This document shows, piece by piece, positions 1-5,792 of a stretch of DNA of 6,014 bases. Positions within the stretch are counted from its first letter, which is position 1. Each line of letters begins with the position of its first letter. The stretch covers positions 1-6,014 of the forward strand of contig DATFUZ010000079.1 of NCBI GenBank assembly GCA_035260545.1, read 5' to 3'. The position numbers were made by a program, and so were the translations under genes. The notes under the pieces are model-generated. The model was not told where the DNA came from. It was given only the letters and a program-made list of their open reading frames with translations, and made no database searches. Source of the stretch: DATDDB01 sp035260545 (GTDB lineage Bacteria; Pseudomonadota; Gammaproteobacteria; Burkholderiales; Gallionellaceae).

Positions 1-40
1 GTCGCAGTTTCTTTCGACAAAGGGGAAAATACGGAAGGCG

Positions 41-262
41 CTATTTGCGCGGTGAATACGGGGTTCCAAGCTGGGCAACCAGCTCGGCCAGCACCCTGCG
101 GAACTGCTGCTCGTCGCAGCCCATCAGGATGGCATCTTCGAGCGCATCGCGGCAGACCTGGCGGATCTCGGCGAGGTTCTCCTGCAGCACCTTGTTCTTC
201 TCCACGCAGGCGACGATCCTGCCTTCGGGAGTGCGCCAGATAATTTGTTGTTCAGTAATCAT
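41..262 (-). CDS. Conserved-looking small protein of unknown function (73 aa)
   Basis: I do not recognise the family. The 73-residue product begins with a short strand-like segment around QQIIWRTPEGRIVACVE (residues 5-21). The rest is largely helical in appearance: an amphipathic stretch at about 25-45 (ENLAEIRQVCRDALEDA) and a second helix at about 50-65, with Cys37 and Cys49. There is no signal peptide or membrane segment, so it is probably cytosolic. I chose ATG at 262; a TTG codon lies directly upstream at 265 and could also serve. The Shine-Dalgarno is weak (TGGA about 8 bases upstream). It is the last gene of the apbC-dcd direction, 102 bases after the dcd stop, with a large inverted repeat filling most of that gap. 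That it is real is inferred from codon bias, sensible composition and gene-sized spacing; no function is proposed. Confidence 0.72.
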   Translation of the reverse strand: MITEQQIIWRTPEGRIVACVEKNKVLQENLAEIRQVCRDALEDAILMGCDEQQFRRVLAELVAQLGTPYSPRK

Positions 263-279
263 CAAAATCCAAAACCTGA

Positions 280-346
280 TTTGCCACAGAGACCACAGAG
301 CACACAGAGAGAGTGCAGCAGTTTTCTCTGTGTGCTCTGTGGCAAA
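280..346. repeat. Inverted repeat made of 9-base CACAGAG units between dcd and the small gene
   Basis: The left arm begins TTTGCCACAGAG and continues with tandem 9-base units (CACAGAGAC, CACAGAGCA, CACAGAGAG). The right arm (about 322-346) is its reverse complement but has one unit fewer. The left arm therefore carries an extra nine bases, ACCACAGAG, and the arms close on a loop of roughly ten bases around 312-321. Runs of CACAGAGAA-like units are known as dispersed intergenic repeats in various bacteria (general knowledge, not checked here). In the dcd transcript it would fold into a long hairpin starting 18 bases after the dcd stop and ending 17 bases before the next start codon. No T-run follows on the minus strand, so it is not a classical terminator, though it could stabilise the dcd mRNA end. 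Confidence 0.85.
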
Positions 347-364
347 AATGGGGTTAGTTGCATC

Positions 365-931
365 TTATGTCTTCGGCAAAGTAACGCCGACCTGGCCCTG
401 GTACTTGCCGCCGCGGTCTTTATACGAGGTTTCGCACACTTCATCGCTCTCGAAGAACAGCACCTGCGCCACGCCTTCGTTGGCGTAGATCTTGGCCGGC
501 AGCGGCGTGGTGTTGGAAAACTCCAGCGTGACATGTCCTTCCCACTCCGGCTCGAACGGAGTCACGTTGACGATGATGCCGCAGCGCGCATAAGTGCTCT
601 TGCCGAGGCAGATGGTCAGCACGTTGCGCGGGATGCGGAAGTATTCCACGGTGCGCGCCAGCGCAAAGGAATTCGGCGGAATGATGCAGTAATCGCCCTT
701 CACCTCGACGAAGGAATTCGGATCGAAGTTCTTCGGGTCCACAATGGTGGTATTGATGTCCGTGAACAGCTTGAACTCGTTCGAACAGCGGATATCGTAG
801 CCGTAGCTCGACGTGCCGTAGGACACGATCCTGTGGCCGTTCGCCTCGCGCACCTGTCCGGGCTCGAAGGGCTCGATCATGCCATGCTGTTCCGCCATGC
901 GGCGGATCCATTTGTCGGATTTGATGCTCAT
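365..931 (-). CDS. dcd: dCTP deaminase
   Basis: This cytosolic enzyme deaminates dCTP to dUTP, the first step toward dUMP and dTMP in proteobacteria. The 188-residue product is full length for the beta/gammaproteobacterial type. It starts MSIKSDKWIRRMAEQHGMIEPF and carries the SYGYDIR segment (42-48), IIPPNSFALARTVEYFRIP (83-101), the nucleotide-binding GKSTYAR (110-116), the EWEGHVTLEFSN segment (129-140) with the expected catalytic Glu137, and the C-terminal SYKDRGGKYQGQ motif (169-180). By comparison with the E. coli enzyme, Ser112, Arg116 and Glu137 are the active-site residues. The frame stays open upstream to 982, but ATG 931 is the start by family match. Only CTCCCCACGCA lies between an upstream hairpin and the ATG, so no Shine-Dalgarno is visible. 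It follows apbC by 90 bases and is probably co-transcribed with it. Confidence 0.97.
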   Translation of the reverse strand: MSIKSDKWIRRMAEQHGMIEPFEPGQVREANGHRIVSYGTSSYGYDIRCSNEFKLFTDINTTIVDPKNFDPNSFVEVKGDYCIIPPNSFALARTVEYFRIPRNVLTICLGKSTYARCGIIVNVTPFEPEWEGHVTLEFSNTTPLPAKIYANEGVAQVLFFESDEVCETSYKDRGGKYQGQVGVTLPKT

Positions 932-936
932 TGCGT

Positions 937-1023
937 GGGGAGAAGGGAGAAAGCAAAAGGGAGAAGGGGCGCCGCAGCACACCCTTCGCCCTTCCCTCTT
1001 CCCCCTTCCCGCTTGTCTCCCTT
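937..1023. repeat. Purine/pyrimidine imperfect inverted repeat between apbC and dcd
   Basis: Bases 937-970 are almost all purine on the plus strand and 980-1023 almost all pyrimidine. The outer arms pair well: AAGGGAGAAAGC (943-954) against the reverse complement of 1011-1023, AAGGGAGACAAGC, with one bulged base. The inner arms (955-970 and about 985-1010) pair imperfectly through G/A-rich blocks. The right arm overlaps the apbC stop codon, and the left arm ends 11 bases before the dcd ATG, so the element fills essentially the whole intergenic gap. It may be a dispersed intergenic repeat, an mRNA processing or stability structure, or a partial terminator that lowers dcd read-through. No U-run follows the stem. 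Confidence 0.7.
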
Positions 1024-2116
1024 ATGTATTCTGAACGACGATCTTGGGGAAGGCCGCGCTGTGATCCTGCGCCATCTCGGCCACTTTCACCGCAACGCGG
1101 CGCGCGATCTTGCGGTAATCCCGGGCGATATGGCCTTCCGGATCGGCGACCACGGTGGGCTTGCCCGAATCGGCCTGCTCGCGGATGTGGATGTCCAGCG
1201 GCAATCCGCCCAGGAACTCCACGCCGTAATCGGCGCACATCTTTTCGCCGCCGCCGGCGCCGAAGATATGCTCCTCATGACCGCACTTGGAGCAGATGTG
1301 GGTGCTCATATTCTCCACGATGCCGATGATCTTGATGTCCACCTTCTCGAACATCTTGAGTCCCTTGCGCGCATCCATCAGCGCGATGTCCTGCGGCGTG
1401 GTGACGATCACCGCGCCGGTGACGGGCACTTTCTGCGCCAGAGTCAACTGGATGTCGCCGGTGCCCGGCGGCATATCGATCACCAGGTAATCCAGGTTGT
1501 CCCAGTGGGTCTGCCGCAGAAGCTGGTCCAGCGCCTGGGTGACCATGGGGCCACGCCACACCATGGGCACGTCCTCGCCTTCGATCATGAAGCCGATGGA
1601 CATGGCCTGGATGCCATGGCCTTCCATGGGCTCGATGGATTGCCCGTCCTTGGACATCGGCCGTCCGGAGATGCCCAGCATGGTGGGCTGGGACGGACCG
1701 TAAATGTCGGCGTCCAGCACGCCGACCCGGGCGCCTTCGGCGGACAGCGCCAGGGCCAGGTTGACCGCGGTCGTGGACTTGCCCACGCCGCCCTTGCCGC
1801 TGGCAACCGCAATGATGTTCTTCACGCCATCGACCAGCTTCACGCCGCGCTGCACCGCGTGCGGCACAACCTTGCTGCTCACGTTCGCCGTGACACGGCC
1901 CGCGCCGGAAAGGGTGGCGCGCAAGTGATCTTCGATCAGGGTCTTGATCTCGCCCCATACGCTCTTCGCGGGATAGCCCAACTGGATGTCGAGCGTGATG
2001 TCGTTGCCGCTGATCTGGATGTTCTTTACGGACTTGCCCTTGACGAAGTCTTTCTTCGTGTTCGGGTCGTTGAGTTGTTTCAGTGCGGACTGCACATCCG
2101 CTTCAGTAAATGCCAT
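1022..2116 (-). CDS. apbC: Mrp/ApbC-family iron-sulfur cluster carrier ATPase
   Basis: This is a cytosolic P-loop ATPase of the Mrp/NBP35 family, which binds and transfers Fe-S clusters to apoproteins. The 364-residue product is a normal length. An N-terminal MIP18/DUF59-type domain covers about residues 4-85. The ATPase domain follows, with the deviant Walker A GKGGVGKST (107-115), the DADIYGPSQPTMLG segment (135-148), VWRGPM (186-191), VIDMPPGTGD (212-221) and the cluster-binding Cys-x-x-Cys CSKC (275-278). All key residues are present. The start is ATG 2116, with GAGG five bases upstream. It is divergent from metG across 125 bases and heads the apbC-dcd-small-gene unit; the apbC-dcd order is familiar in betaproteobacteria. 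It is also called mrp in many genomes. Confidence 0.96.
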   Translation of the reverse strand: MAFTEADVQSALKQLNDPNTKKDFVKGKSVKNIQISGNDITLDIQLGYPAKSVWGEIKTLIEDHLRATLSGAGRVTANVSSKVVPHAVQRGVKLVDGVKNIIAVASGKGGVGKSTTAVNLALALSAEGARVGVLDADIYGPSQPTMLGISGRPMSKDGQSIEPMEGHGIQAMSIGFMIEGEDVPMVWRGPMVTQALDQLLRQTHWDNLDYLVIDMPPGTGDIQLTLAQKVPVTGAVIVTTPQDIALMDARKGLKMFEKVDIKIIGIVENMSTHICSKCGHEEHIFGAGGGEKMCADYGVEFLGGLPLDIHIREQADSGKPTVVADPEGHIARDYRKIARRVAVKVAEMAQDHSAAFPKIVVQNT

Positions 2117-2162
2117 AGTATCCTCGCTTACCCTATCCCGACCGCCCGGGCTTAATCAGAGC

Positions 2163-2176
2163 GGGTAATTTTACCC
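2163..2176. promoter_or_regulatory. Small perfect palindrome in the metG/apbC divergent region
   Basis: GGGTAA and TTACCC are perfect inverted arms around a two-base TT spacer. On the minus strand this reads GGGTAAAATTACCC and contains TAAAAT (2173-2168), a possible -10 box for apbC, though no convincing -35 lies at the right distance. It could be an operator overlapping the apbC promoter, or a chance palindrome. A second small palindrome, GCCCGGGC, sits at 2144-2151, closer to apbC. Confidence 0.35.
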
Positions 2177-2201
2177 AAATTCCGCCGTCTCGCGTTGATT
2201 T

Positions 2202-2210
2202 TGCTACAAT
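2202..2210 (+). promoter_or_regulatory. Extended -10 promoter element for metG
   Basis: TGCTACAAT matches the extended -10 pattern (TG-N-TATAAT, one mismatch). No good -35 is seen 16-18 bases upstream, which is tolerated in extended -10 promoters. Transcription would start near 2217 and give a leader of about 25 bases before the metG ATG. This spacing makes the assignment plausible but unproven. Confidence 0.5.
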
Positions 2211-2241
2211 TGCGCCTCTTTCAAGAAAGGTTTTACCGCCC

Positions 2242-4341
2242 ATGCAGCGCAAGATTCTGGTCACCTCCGCCCTGCCCTATGCCAACGGCAGCATCCACCT
2301 GGGCCATCTGGTCGAATACATCCAGACCGACATCTGGGTGCGCTTCCAGAAGATGCGGGGCCATGCGTGCCACTACGTATGCGCGGACGACACCCACGGC
2401 ACGCCCATCATGCTGCGCGCGGAGAAAGAGGGTATTACGCCCAAGGCGCTGATCGAGCGCGTTTGGCAGGAGCACAAGGCCGATTTCGACGCTTTCCACG
2501 TGGAGTTCGATAACTACGGCTCGACCAATTCCGGGGAAACACGGGAATTTGCCGAGGCCATCTACCGCAAGCTGCAAGCGGCGGGGCTGATCGAAGTGCG
2601 CAGCATCGAACAATATTACGACCCCGTCAAGCAGATGTTTCTGCCCGACCGCTTCATCAAGGGCGAATGCCCGAAGTGCGGCGCCAAGGACCAGTACGGA
2701 GACAATTGCGAGGTGTGCGGTGCGGCCTACACTCCGGCTGAAGTCAAGAACCCCTATTCCGCGATCTCCGGCGCCAAGCCCGAGTTGCGCAATTCCGACC
2801 ATTATTTTTTCAAGCTCTCCGATCCGCGCTGCCAGGCTTTCCTGCGGCAGTGGACGAAGAGCGACACGCTGCAGCCCGAAGCCTCGAACAAGATGCAGGA
2901 ATGGCTGGGCGGCGAGGGCGAGAACCGCCTCACCGACTGGGACATCTCGCGCGACGCACCCTACTTCGGCTTCGAAATTCCGGAGGCCCCGGGCAAGTAT
3001 TTCTATGTCTGGCTGGACGCGCCCGTGGGCTACATGGGCAGCTTCAAGCAGCTGTGCAAGGACGACGGCCTCGACTTCGACGAGTATTGGCGCAAGGATT
3101 CGAAGACCGAGCTCTACCACTTCATCGGCAAGGATATCCTGTATTTTCACGCGCTGTTCTGGCCGGCCATGCTGGAGCATGCCGACTACCGCACGCCGAC
3201 AAAACTGTTTGCGCACGGCTTCCTGACCGTGAACGGCGAGAAGATGTCCAAATCCCGCGGCACCTTCATCACCGCGAAAAGTTACGTGGATCACATCAAG
3301 AACACGGAATACCTGCGCTATTACTACGCGGCGAAACTGAACGGCACCATGGAAGACGCGGACCTCAGCCTGGAGGACTTCGTGGCCAAAGTCAACAGCG
3401 ACCTGATCGGCAAGTACATCAATATCGCCAGCCGCTGCGCAGGGTTCATCAGCAAGCGCTTTGGCGGCAAGACCACGCTGCCGGGCCGGGGCGACACGGC
3501 GGAGGCGCAGACCGTGCTCGGCGAAATGGTTGCAAAGGCCGACGAGATCGCCCAGGCTTACGAGAATCGGGAGTATTCCCGCGCGCTGCGCGAGATCATG
3601 GCGCTGGCCGACCTCGCCAACCAGTTCGTCAACGACGCCAAGCCCTGGGAAATGGCCAAGGATCCGTCCCGCGACAACGAGCTGCAAGTCGTATGCAGCG
3701 CGGCGCTCAACCAGTTCCGCCTGCTCACCCTCTACCTCAAGCCGGTGTTGCCGCGCCTGGCGCAGCAGGTGGAACATTTCCTCAACATCGCCCCGCTGAA
3801 CTGGAGCGATGCACAGGACACCCTGCCGGAAGGCCATGTCATCCGCGAGTACAAGCATTTGATGCACCGCCTGGACCCCAAGCTGATCGAGGCCATGGTG
3901 GCGGCGAACAAAGAGAGCCTGCAGCCCGAGGTGCAGTCGGAACAGCGCCATGCCGCGCACCAGCAGCACACGGCTGCCAAGGAGGCAAAGGAGGAGGAAC
4001 AGGGCGACGCGGCTTTCATCGGCGTAGACGATTTCACCAAGGTGGACCTGCGCGTGGCGCGCATCGTCAATGCGGAACACGTGGAGGGGGCGGACAAGCT
4101 GCTGCGCCTGACGCTGGACATCGGCGAGGACAAGCCGCGCAACGTGTTTGCCGGGATCAAGTCGGCCTACGCGCCCGAGGAACTGATCGGCAGGCTGACG
4201 GTGATGGTCGCCAATCTGGCGCCGCGCAAGATGAAGTTCGGCTTGTCCGAGGGCATGGTGCTGGCCGCCAGCAATGAGCGCGGCGGCCCGTTCATCCTGG
4301 GGCCCGACGAAGGCGCAGAGCCGGGAATGCGCATCAAATAG
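2242..4341 (+). CDS. metG: Methionyl-tRNA synthetase
   Basis: This is a cytosolic class I aminoacyl-tRNA synthetase that charges tRNA-Met and initiator tRNA with methionine. At 699 residues it is full length for the long form. The Rossmann catalytic core carries the HIGH-type motif HLGH (19-22) within ALPYANGSIHLGHL, and KMSKS at 334-338. The connective insert has a four-cysteine zinc knuckle (Cys143, 146, 156, 159). YVWLDAPVGY (255-264) fits the methionine pocket region. A helical anticodon-binding domain spans about 390-545. A charged Gln/Lys/Glu-rich linker (about 560-590) leads to a C-terminal OB-fold tRNA-binding domain (594-699) with NLAPRKMKFGLSEGMVL (658-674). The start ATG fits the family; the nearest purine run, AAAGG, lies 11 bases upstream, a rather long spacing. 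It is the first gene of a plus-strand unit with the acylphosphatase. Confidence 0.98.
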   Translation: MQRKILVTSALPYANGSIHLGHLVEYIQTDIWVRFQKMRGHACHYVCADDTHGTPIMLRAEKEGITPKALIERVWQEHKADFDAFHVEFDNYGSTNSGETREFAEAIYRKLQAAGLIEVRSIEQYYDPVKQMFLPDRFIKGECPKCGAKDQYGDNCEVCGAAYTPAEVKNPYSAISGAKPELRNSDHYFFKLSDPRCQAFLRQWTKSDTLQPEASNKMQEWLGGEGENRLTDWDISRDAPYFGFEIPEAPGKYFYVWLDAPVGYMGSFKQLCKDDGLDFDEYWRKDSKTELYHFIGKDILYFHALFWPAMLEHADYRTPTKLFAHGFLTVNGEKMSKSRGTFITAKSYVDHIKNTEYLRYYYAAKLNGTMEDADLSLEDFVAKVNSDLIGKYINIASRCAGFISKRFGGKTTLPGRGDTAEAQTVLGEMVAKADEIAQAYENREYSRALREIMALADLANQFVNDAKPWEMAKDPSRDNELQVVCSAALNQFRLLTLYLKPVLPRLAQQVEHFLNIAPLNWSDAQDTLPEGHVIREYKHLMHRLDPKLIEAMVAANKESLQPEVQSEQRHAAHQQHTAAKEAKEEEQGDAAFIGVDDFTKVDLRVARIVNAEHVEGADKLLRLTLDIGEDKPRNVFAGIKSAYAPEELIGRLTVMVANLAPRKMKFGLSEGMVLAASNERGGPFILGPDEGAEPGMRIK

Positions 4342-4401
4342 CGATGTTCGAGGAGCACCGGCCGCACTCCGGCGCGAAGGGCGGCGGTGGCAAAAAGCAC
4401 C

Positions 4402-4417
4402 CCGCCGGCTGCGGCGG
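4402..4417 (+). other. GC-rich hairpin upstream of the acylphosphatase start
   Basis: CCGCCG and CGGCGG form a perfect six-pair stem around a GCTG loop, in the 113-base stretch between the metG stop and GTG 4455. No T-run follows, so it does not look like a terminator. It may affect translation or read-through from metG, or may simply reflect Gly/Ala codons if that stretch is translated. Confidence 0.35.
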
Positions 4418-4439
4418 CGGAACGGGCGCAGCACTTGGC

Positions 4440-4446
4440 GGAGGAG
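4440..4446 (+). promoter_or_regulatory. Strong Shine-Dalgarno that decides the acylphosphatase start
   Basis: GGAGGAG lies eight bases before GTG 4455, an ideal sequence and spacing. The alternative in-frame ATG at 4344 has no comparable site. This favours the GTG start, which also gives a normal acylphosphatase length. Confidence 0.7.
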
Positions 4447-4454
4447 AATATCTG

Positions 4455-4736
4455 GTGACCGACACGCACCGCACGCTGCGCTTACGCATCCACGGCCGGG
4501 TGCAAGGGGTATTTTTCCGCGACTCTATGCGCAGCGAGGCGAAGGACCTGGGCATTTCCGGCTGGGTGCGCAACTGCGCCGACGGGTCGGTGGAAGCAGT
4601 GGTACACGGCGCGGCGGCGGACGTGGACGCCATCGTGCGCTGGGCGCATCGAGGTCCAAGTCGCGCGCAGGTCACTCATGTCGAGGTGAGCACGGACGCC
4701 GGTGTCTATTCCAGCTTCGAGGTTCGTTACGACTGA
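4455..4736 (+). CDS. acyP: Acylphosphatase
   Basis: This small cytosolic hydrolase cleaves carboxyl-phosphate bonds such as those in acetyl phosphate or carbamoyl phosphate. From GTG 4455 the product has 93 residues, typical of the family. Both signature motifs are intact: GRVQGVFFR (14-22), holding the phosphate-binding Arg22, and GWVRNCADGSVEAV (36-49), holding the catalytic Asn40. The C-terminus ends SSFEVRYD, the usual last strand. The frame is open upstream to an ATG at 4344, two bases after the metG stop. Starting there would add a 37-residue Gly-rich extension with one Cys, unusual for acylphosphatases. I prefer GTG 4455 because of the strong Shine-Dalgarno. It is probably co-transcribed with metG and converges on the minus-strand acidic-protein gene 27 bases away, with no obvious terminator between them. 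Confidence 0.93.
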   Translation: MTDTHRTLRLRIHGRVQGVFFRDSMRSEAKDLGISGWVRNCADGSVEAVVHGAAADVDAIVRWAHRGPSRAQVTHVEVSTDAGVYSSFEVRYD

Positions 4737-4763
4737 GCGCACCGCGAATCGCTGGCTCGGGGT

Positions 4764-5048
4764 TCATTCGTCCACGTATCGCGATGTCACTTCCTCCGCC
4801 GGCAGGCCGGTGTCGGGATCGATCCAGTCGGTGATCCCGATTTCGGCCTCCGCCTCCGCCAGCGACTCTCCTTCCTCGAACTCGCCCTCCACGTCTTCGT
4901 TCTGCATGTCTTCCACGGCTGCAAGCGCGCTGGGAAACGGGCCGTACACCTTGCCGTCGGCGTTGTCCTGCCAATAGAAACCATCCTGCCGCTCGACGAC
5001 GCGACCGCGCTGCGGCTGGGGAGAATCGGGAGAGGATTGCCTGCGCAT
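4764..5048 (-). CDS. Acidic protein of unknown function, partner of HPF-CSD gene (94 aa)
   Basis: I do not recognise a named family. The N-terminus (1-20) is polar with several Arg, Pro and Gln. A compact aromatic segment follows, DGFYWQDNADGKVYGPFPS (22-40), probably a small beta structure. The rest is strongly acidic: residues 46-70 hold most of the Glu and Asp, and the end carries ITDWIDPDTGLPAEE (72-86). I count 24 acidic and 7 basic residues, a net charge near -17. There is no signal peptide or membrane segment. The start ATG 5048 lies 15 bases after the stop of the HPF-CSD gene, so the two are very likely co-transcribed; the Shine-Dalgarno is weak (GGAT about six bases upstream). Such acidity could suit binding to a basic or nucleic-acid-binding partner, but that is inference. 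Confidence 0.85.
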   Translation of the reverse strand: MRRQSSPDSPQPQRGRVVERQDGFYWQDNADGKVYGPFPSALAAVEDMQNEDVEGEFEEGESLAEAEAEIGITDWIDPDTGLPAEEVTSRYVDE

Positions 5049-5063
5049 GATGCGATCCGCCTG

Positions 5064-5612
5064 CTATTGGCTGGCCTGGTACCTGCCCGAACGGACGCGC
5101 TTGGCCTGCAATCCTTCAGCGCCCGTGTCTTCGAGAAAATGCACCTCGCTGCCGATCGCCAGGCGCTCGAAATTTCCATTGGCAAGGTTGTCGCGGTGAA
5201 AATACAGTTCACGCCCATCTTCGGTTTCGATGAAGCCGTAGTCCTCTTCCGCATTGAGCCGCTTCACCTTGCCGTGGAAAACGGGGGGATGGGTCTTGGT
5301 TTCGCCGCGCTGGCGATGGCCATAGTCATCAAGCTGCCGCCGCGCAGCGTCGAAGGCGTCGCGCAGCGCGACGTACACATCGCCGTCCGCTTCGCGGTTC
5401 ACCACCAATTCGCCGCCCGGAACGGTGATGTCCAGCCGGATGTCGAACTTCCGCCCCTGCTGTTTGTGCTTGTGCGGAACTTCGACGACCACCTTGCACC
5501 CCACGAGGTGCGGATAGAAATTCTCGAGCTTGGCGACCTTCTGGCGGATGTGCCCCTCCAGCGTATCGGAATGAGGGATGTCGCGCATGGTGATTTGCAA
5601 CGGGCATTGCAT
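5064..5612 (-). CDS. HPF/RaiA-like ribosome-associated domain fused to a cold-shock domain
   Basis: The 182-residue product joins two RNA-related domains. Residues 1-100 match the S30AE/hibernation-promoting-factor fold: a first strand (LQITMRDIPHSD), a helix with HIRQKVAKLENFYP (21-34), a strand with KVVVEVPHKHK (40-50), and a final helix with DVYVALRDAFDAARRQLDDY (78-97). After a short basic linker, residues 111-174 form a cold-shock domain with the RNP1-like YGFIE (125-129) and the RNP2-like LYFHR (136-140). HPF/RaiA proteins bind the 30S decoding region and silence ribosomes; cold-shock domains bind single-stranded RNA or DNA. Joint action on idle ribosomes or mRNA is inferred. The frame is open to ATG 5729, but ATG 5612 has a strong AGGAGG five bases upstream, begins at the domain edge and lies downstream of the predicted promoter. 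It heads a two-gene operon with the acidic protein. Confidence 0.93.
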   Translation of the reverse strand: MQCPLQITMRDIPHSDTLEGHIRQKVAKLENFYPHLVGCKVVVEVPHKHKQQGRKFDIRLDITVPGGELVVNREADGDVYVALRDAFDAARRQLDDYGHRQRGETKTHPPVFHGKVKRLNAEEDYGFIETEDGRELYFHRDNLANGNFERLAIGSEVHFLEDTGAEGLQAKRVRSGRYQASQ

Positions 5613-5617
5613 GATGT

Positions 5618-5623
5618 CCTCCT
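5618..5623 (-). promoter_or_regulatory. Shine-Dalgarno that decides the HPF-CSD start
   Basis: On the minus strand AGGAGG is followed by ACATC and then ATG 5612. The strong site at five-base spacing supports this internal ATG over the upstream in-frame ATG at 5729. Confidence 0.75.
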
Positions 5624-5681
5624 CTGAACTGTCTATTGCGGTGCTGCTCCTGAATTCGGAAAGACTGTATTCGTCGTAATC

Positions 5682-5710
5682 ATTCTGGGCGCGTGGCTGC
5701 GGCCCGTCAA
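5682..5710 (-). promoter_or_regulatory. Predicted sigma70-type promoter of the HPF-CSD operon
   Basis: Reading the minus strand, TTGACG (5710-5705) and CAGAAT (5687-5682) are separated by exactly 17 bases. The -35 box matches five of six consensus bases and the -10 four of six. Transcription would start near 5675 and give a leader of about 63 bases before ATG 5612. This agrees with the chosen start and argues against translation from 5729. Confidence 0.55.
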
Positions 5711-5734
5711 GAAAATTGATGGATTGCATTTTCC

Positions 5735-5770
5735 GGCACGGAGGACTACTCTAATTACAATTTCCGTGCC
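5735..5770. promoter_or_regulatory. Inverted repeat between the HPF-CSD and dehydrogenase genes
   Basis: GGCACGGA (5735-5742) and TCCGTGCC (5763-5770) are perfect eight-base inverted arms with a 20-base spacer. The spacer contains most of a -10-like TACAAT (5756-5761) that could serve the plus-strand dehydrogenase and would place transcription start near 5768, about 25 bases before its ATG. No good -35 is visible. An operator role for the repeat is inference. Confidence 0.35.
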
Positions 5771-5792
5771 TGAATTCCCAACTAAATTCCGC

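Noticed and set aside
1..40. Possible gene end or terminator at the left edge
   Set aside because: Only a four-base inverted match (GTCG/CGAC) is visible and no supported coding frame; nothing can be called.
280..346. The 9-base repeats as a CRISPR array
   Set aside because: The units are far too short, have no spacers and are arranged as an inverted pair; no cas gene is present.
932..982. N-terminal extension of Dcd from 982
   Set aside because: The extra 17 residues read through the inverted repeat, and the family start MSIKSDKW is at 931.
245..2155. A 636-codon open frame on the plus strand across the small gene gap, dcd and apbC
   Set aside because: It runs antisense to two certain genes and through both repeat elements, with no recognisable motif. 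It is a codon-bias shadow.
2850..4277. A 475-codon plus-strand frame inside metG
   Set aside because: It is an Arg/Gly-rich off-frame reading of metG with no start signal or domain.
2233..4434. A 733-codon open frame on the minus strand opposite metG
   Set aside because: It mirrors metG exactly in extent, has His/Arg/Leu/Ala-rich composition typical of antisense frames in GC-rich genes, and shows no domain. metG is certain on the other strand.
4737..4763. A bidirectional terminator between the convergent acylphosphatase and acidic-protein genes
   Set aside because: The 27 bases contain no stem of useful length and no T-run.
5613..5729. N-terminal extension of HPF-CSD from ATG 5729 (39 residues)
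   Set aside because: The predicted promoter lies within it, a strong Shine-Dalgarno precedes ATG 5612, and the S30AE domain begins at 5612.
5731..5762. Sigma54-type promoter suggested by CGGCACGG
   Set aside because: The second element (TTGC) is absent at the required distance.
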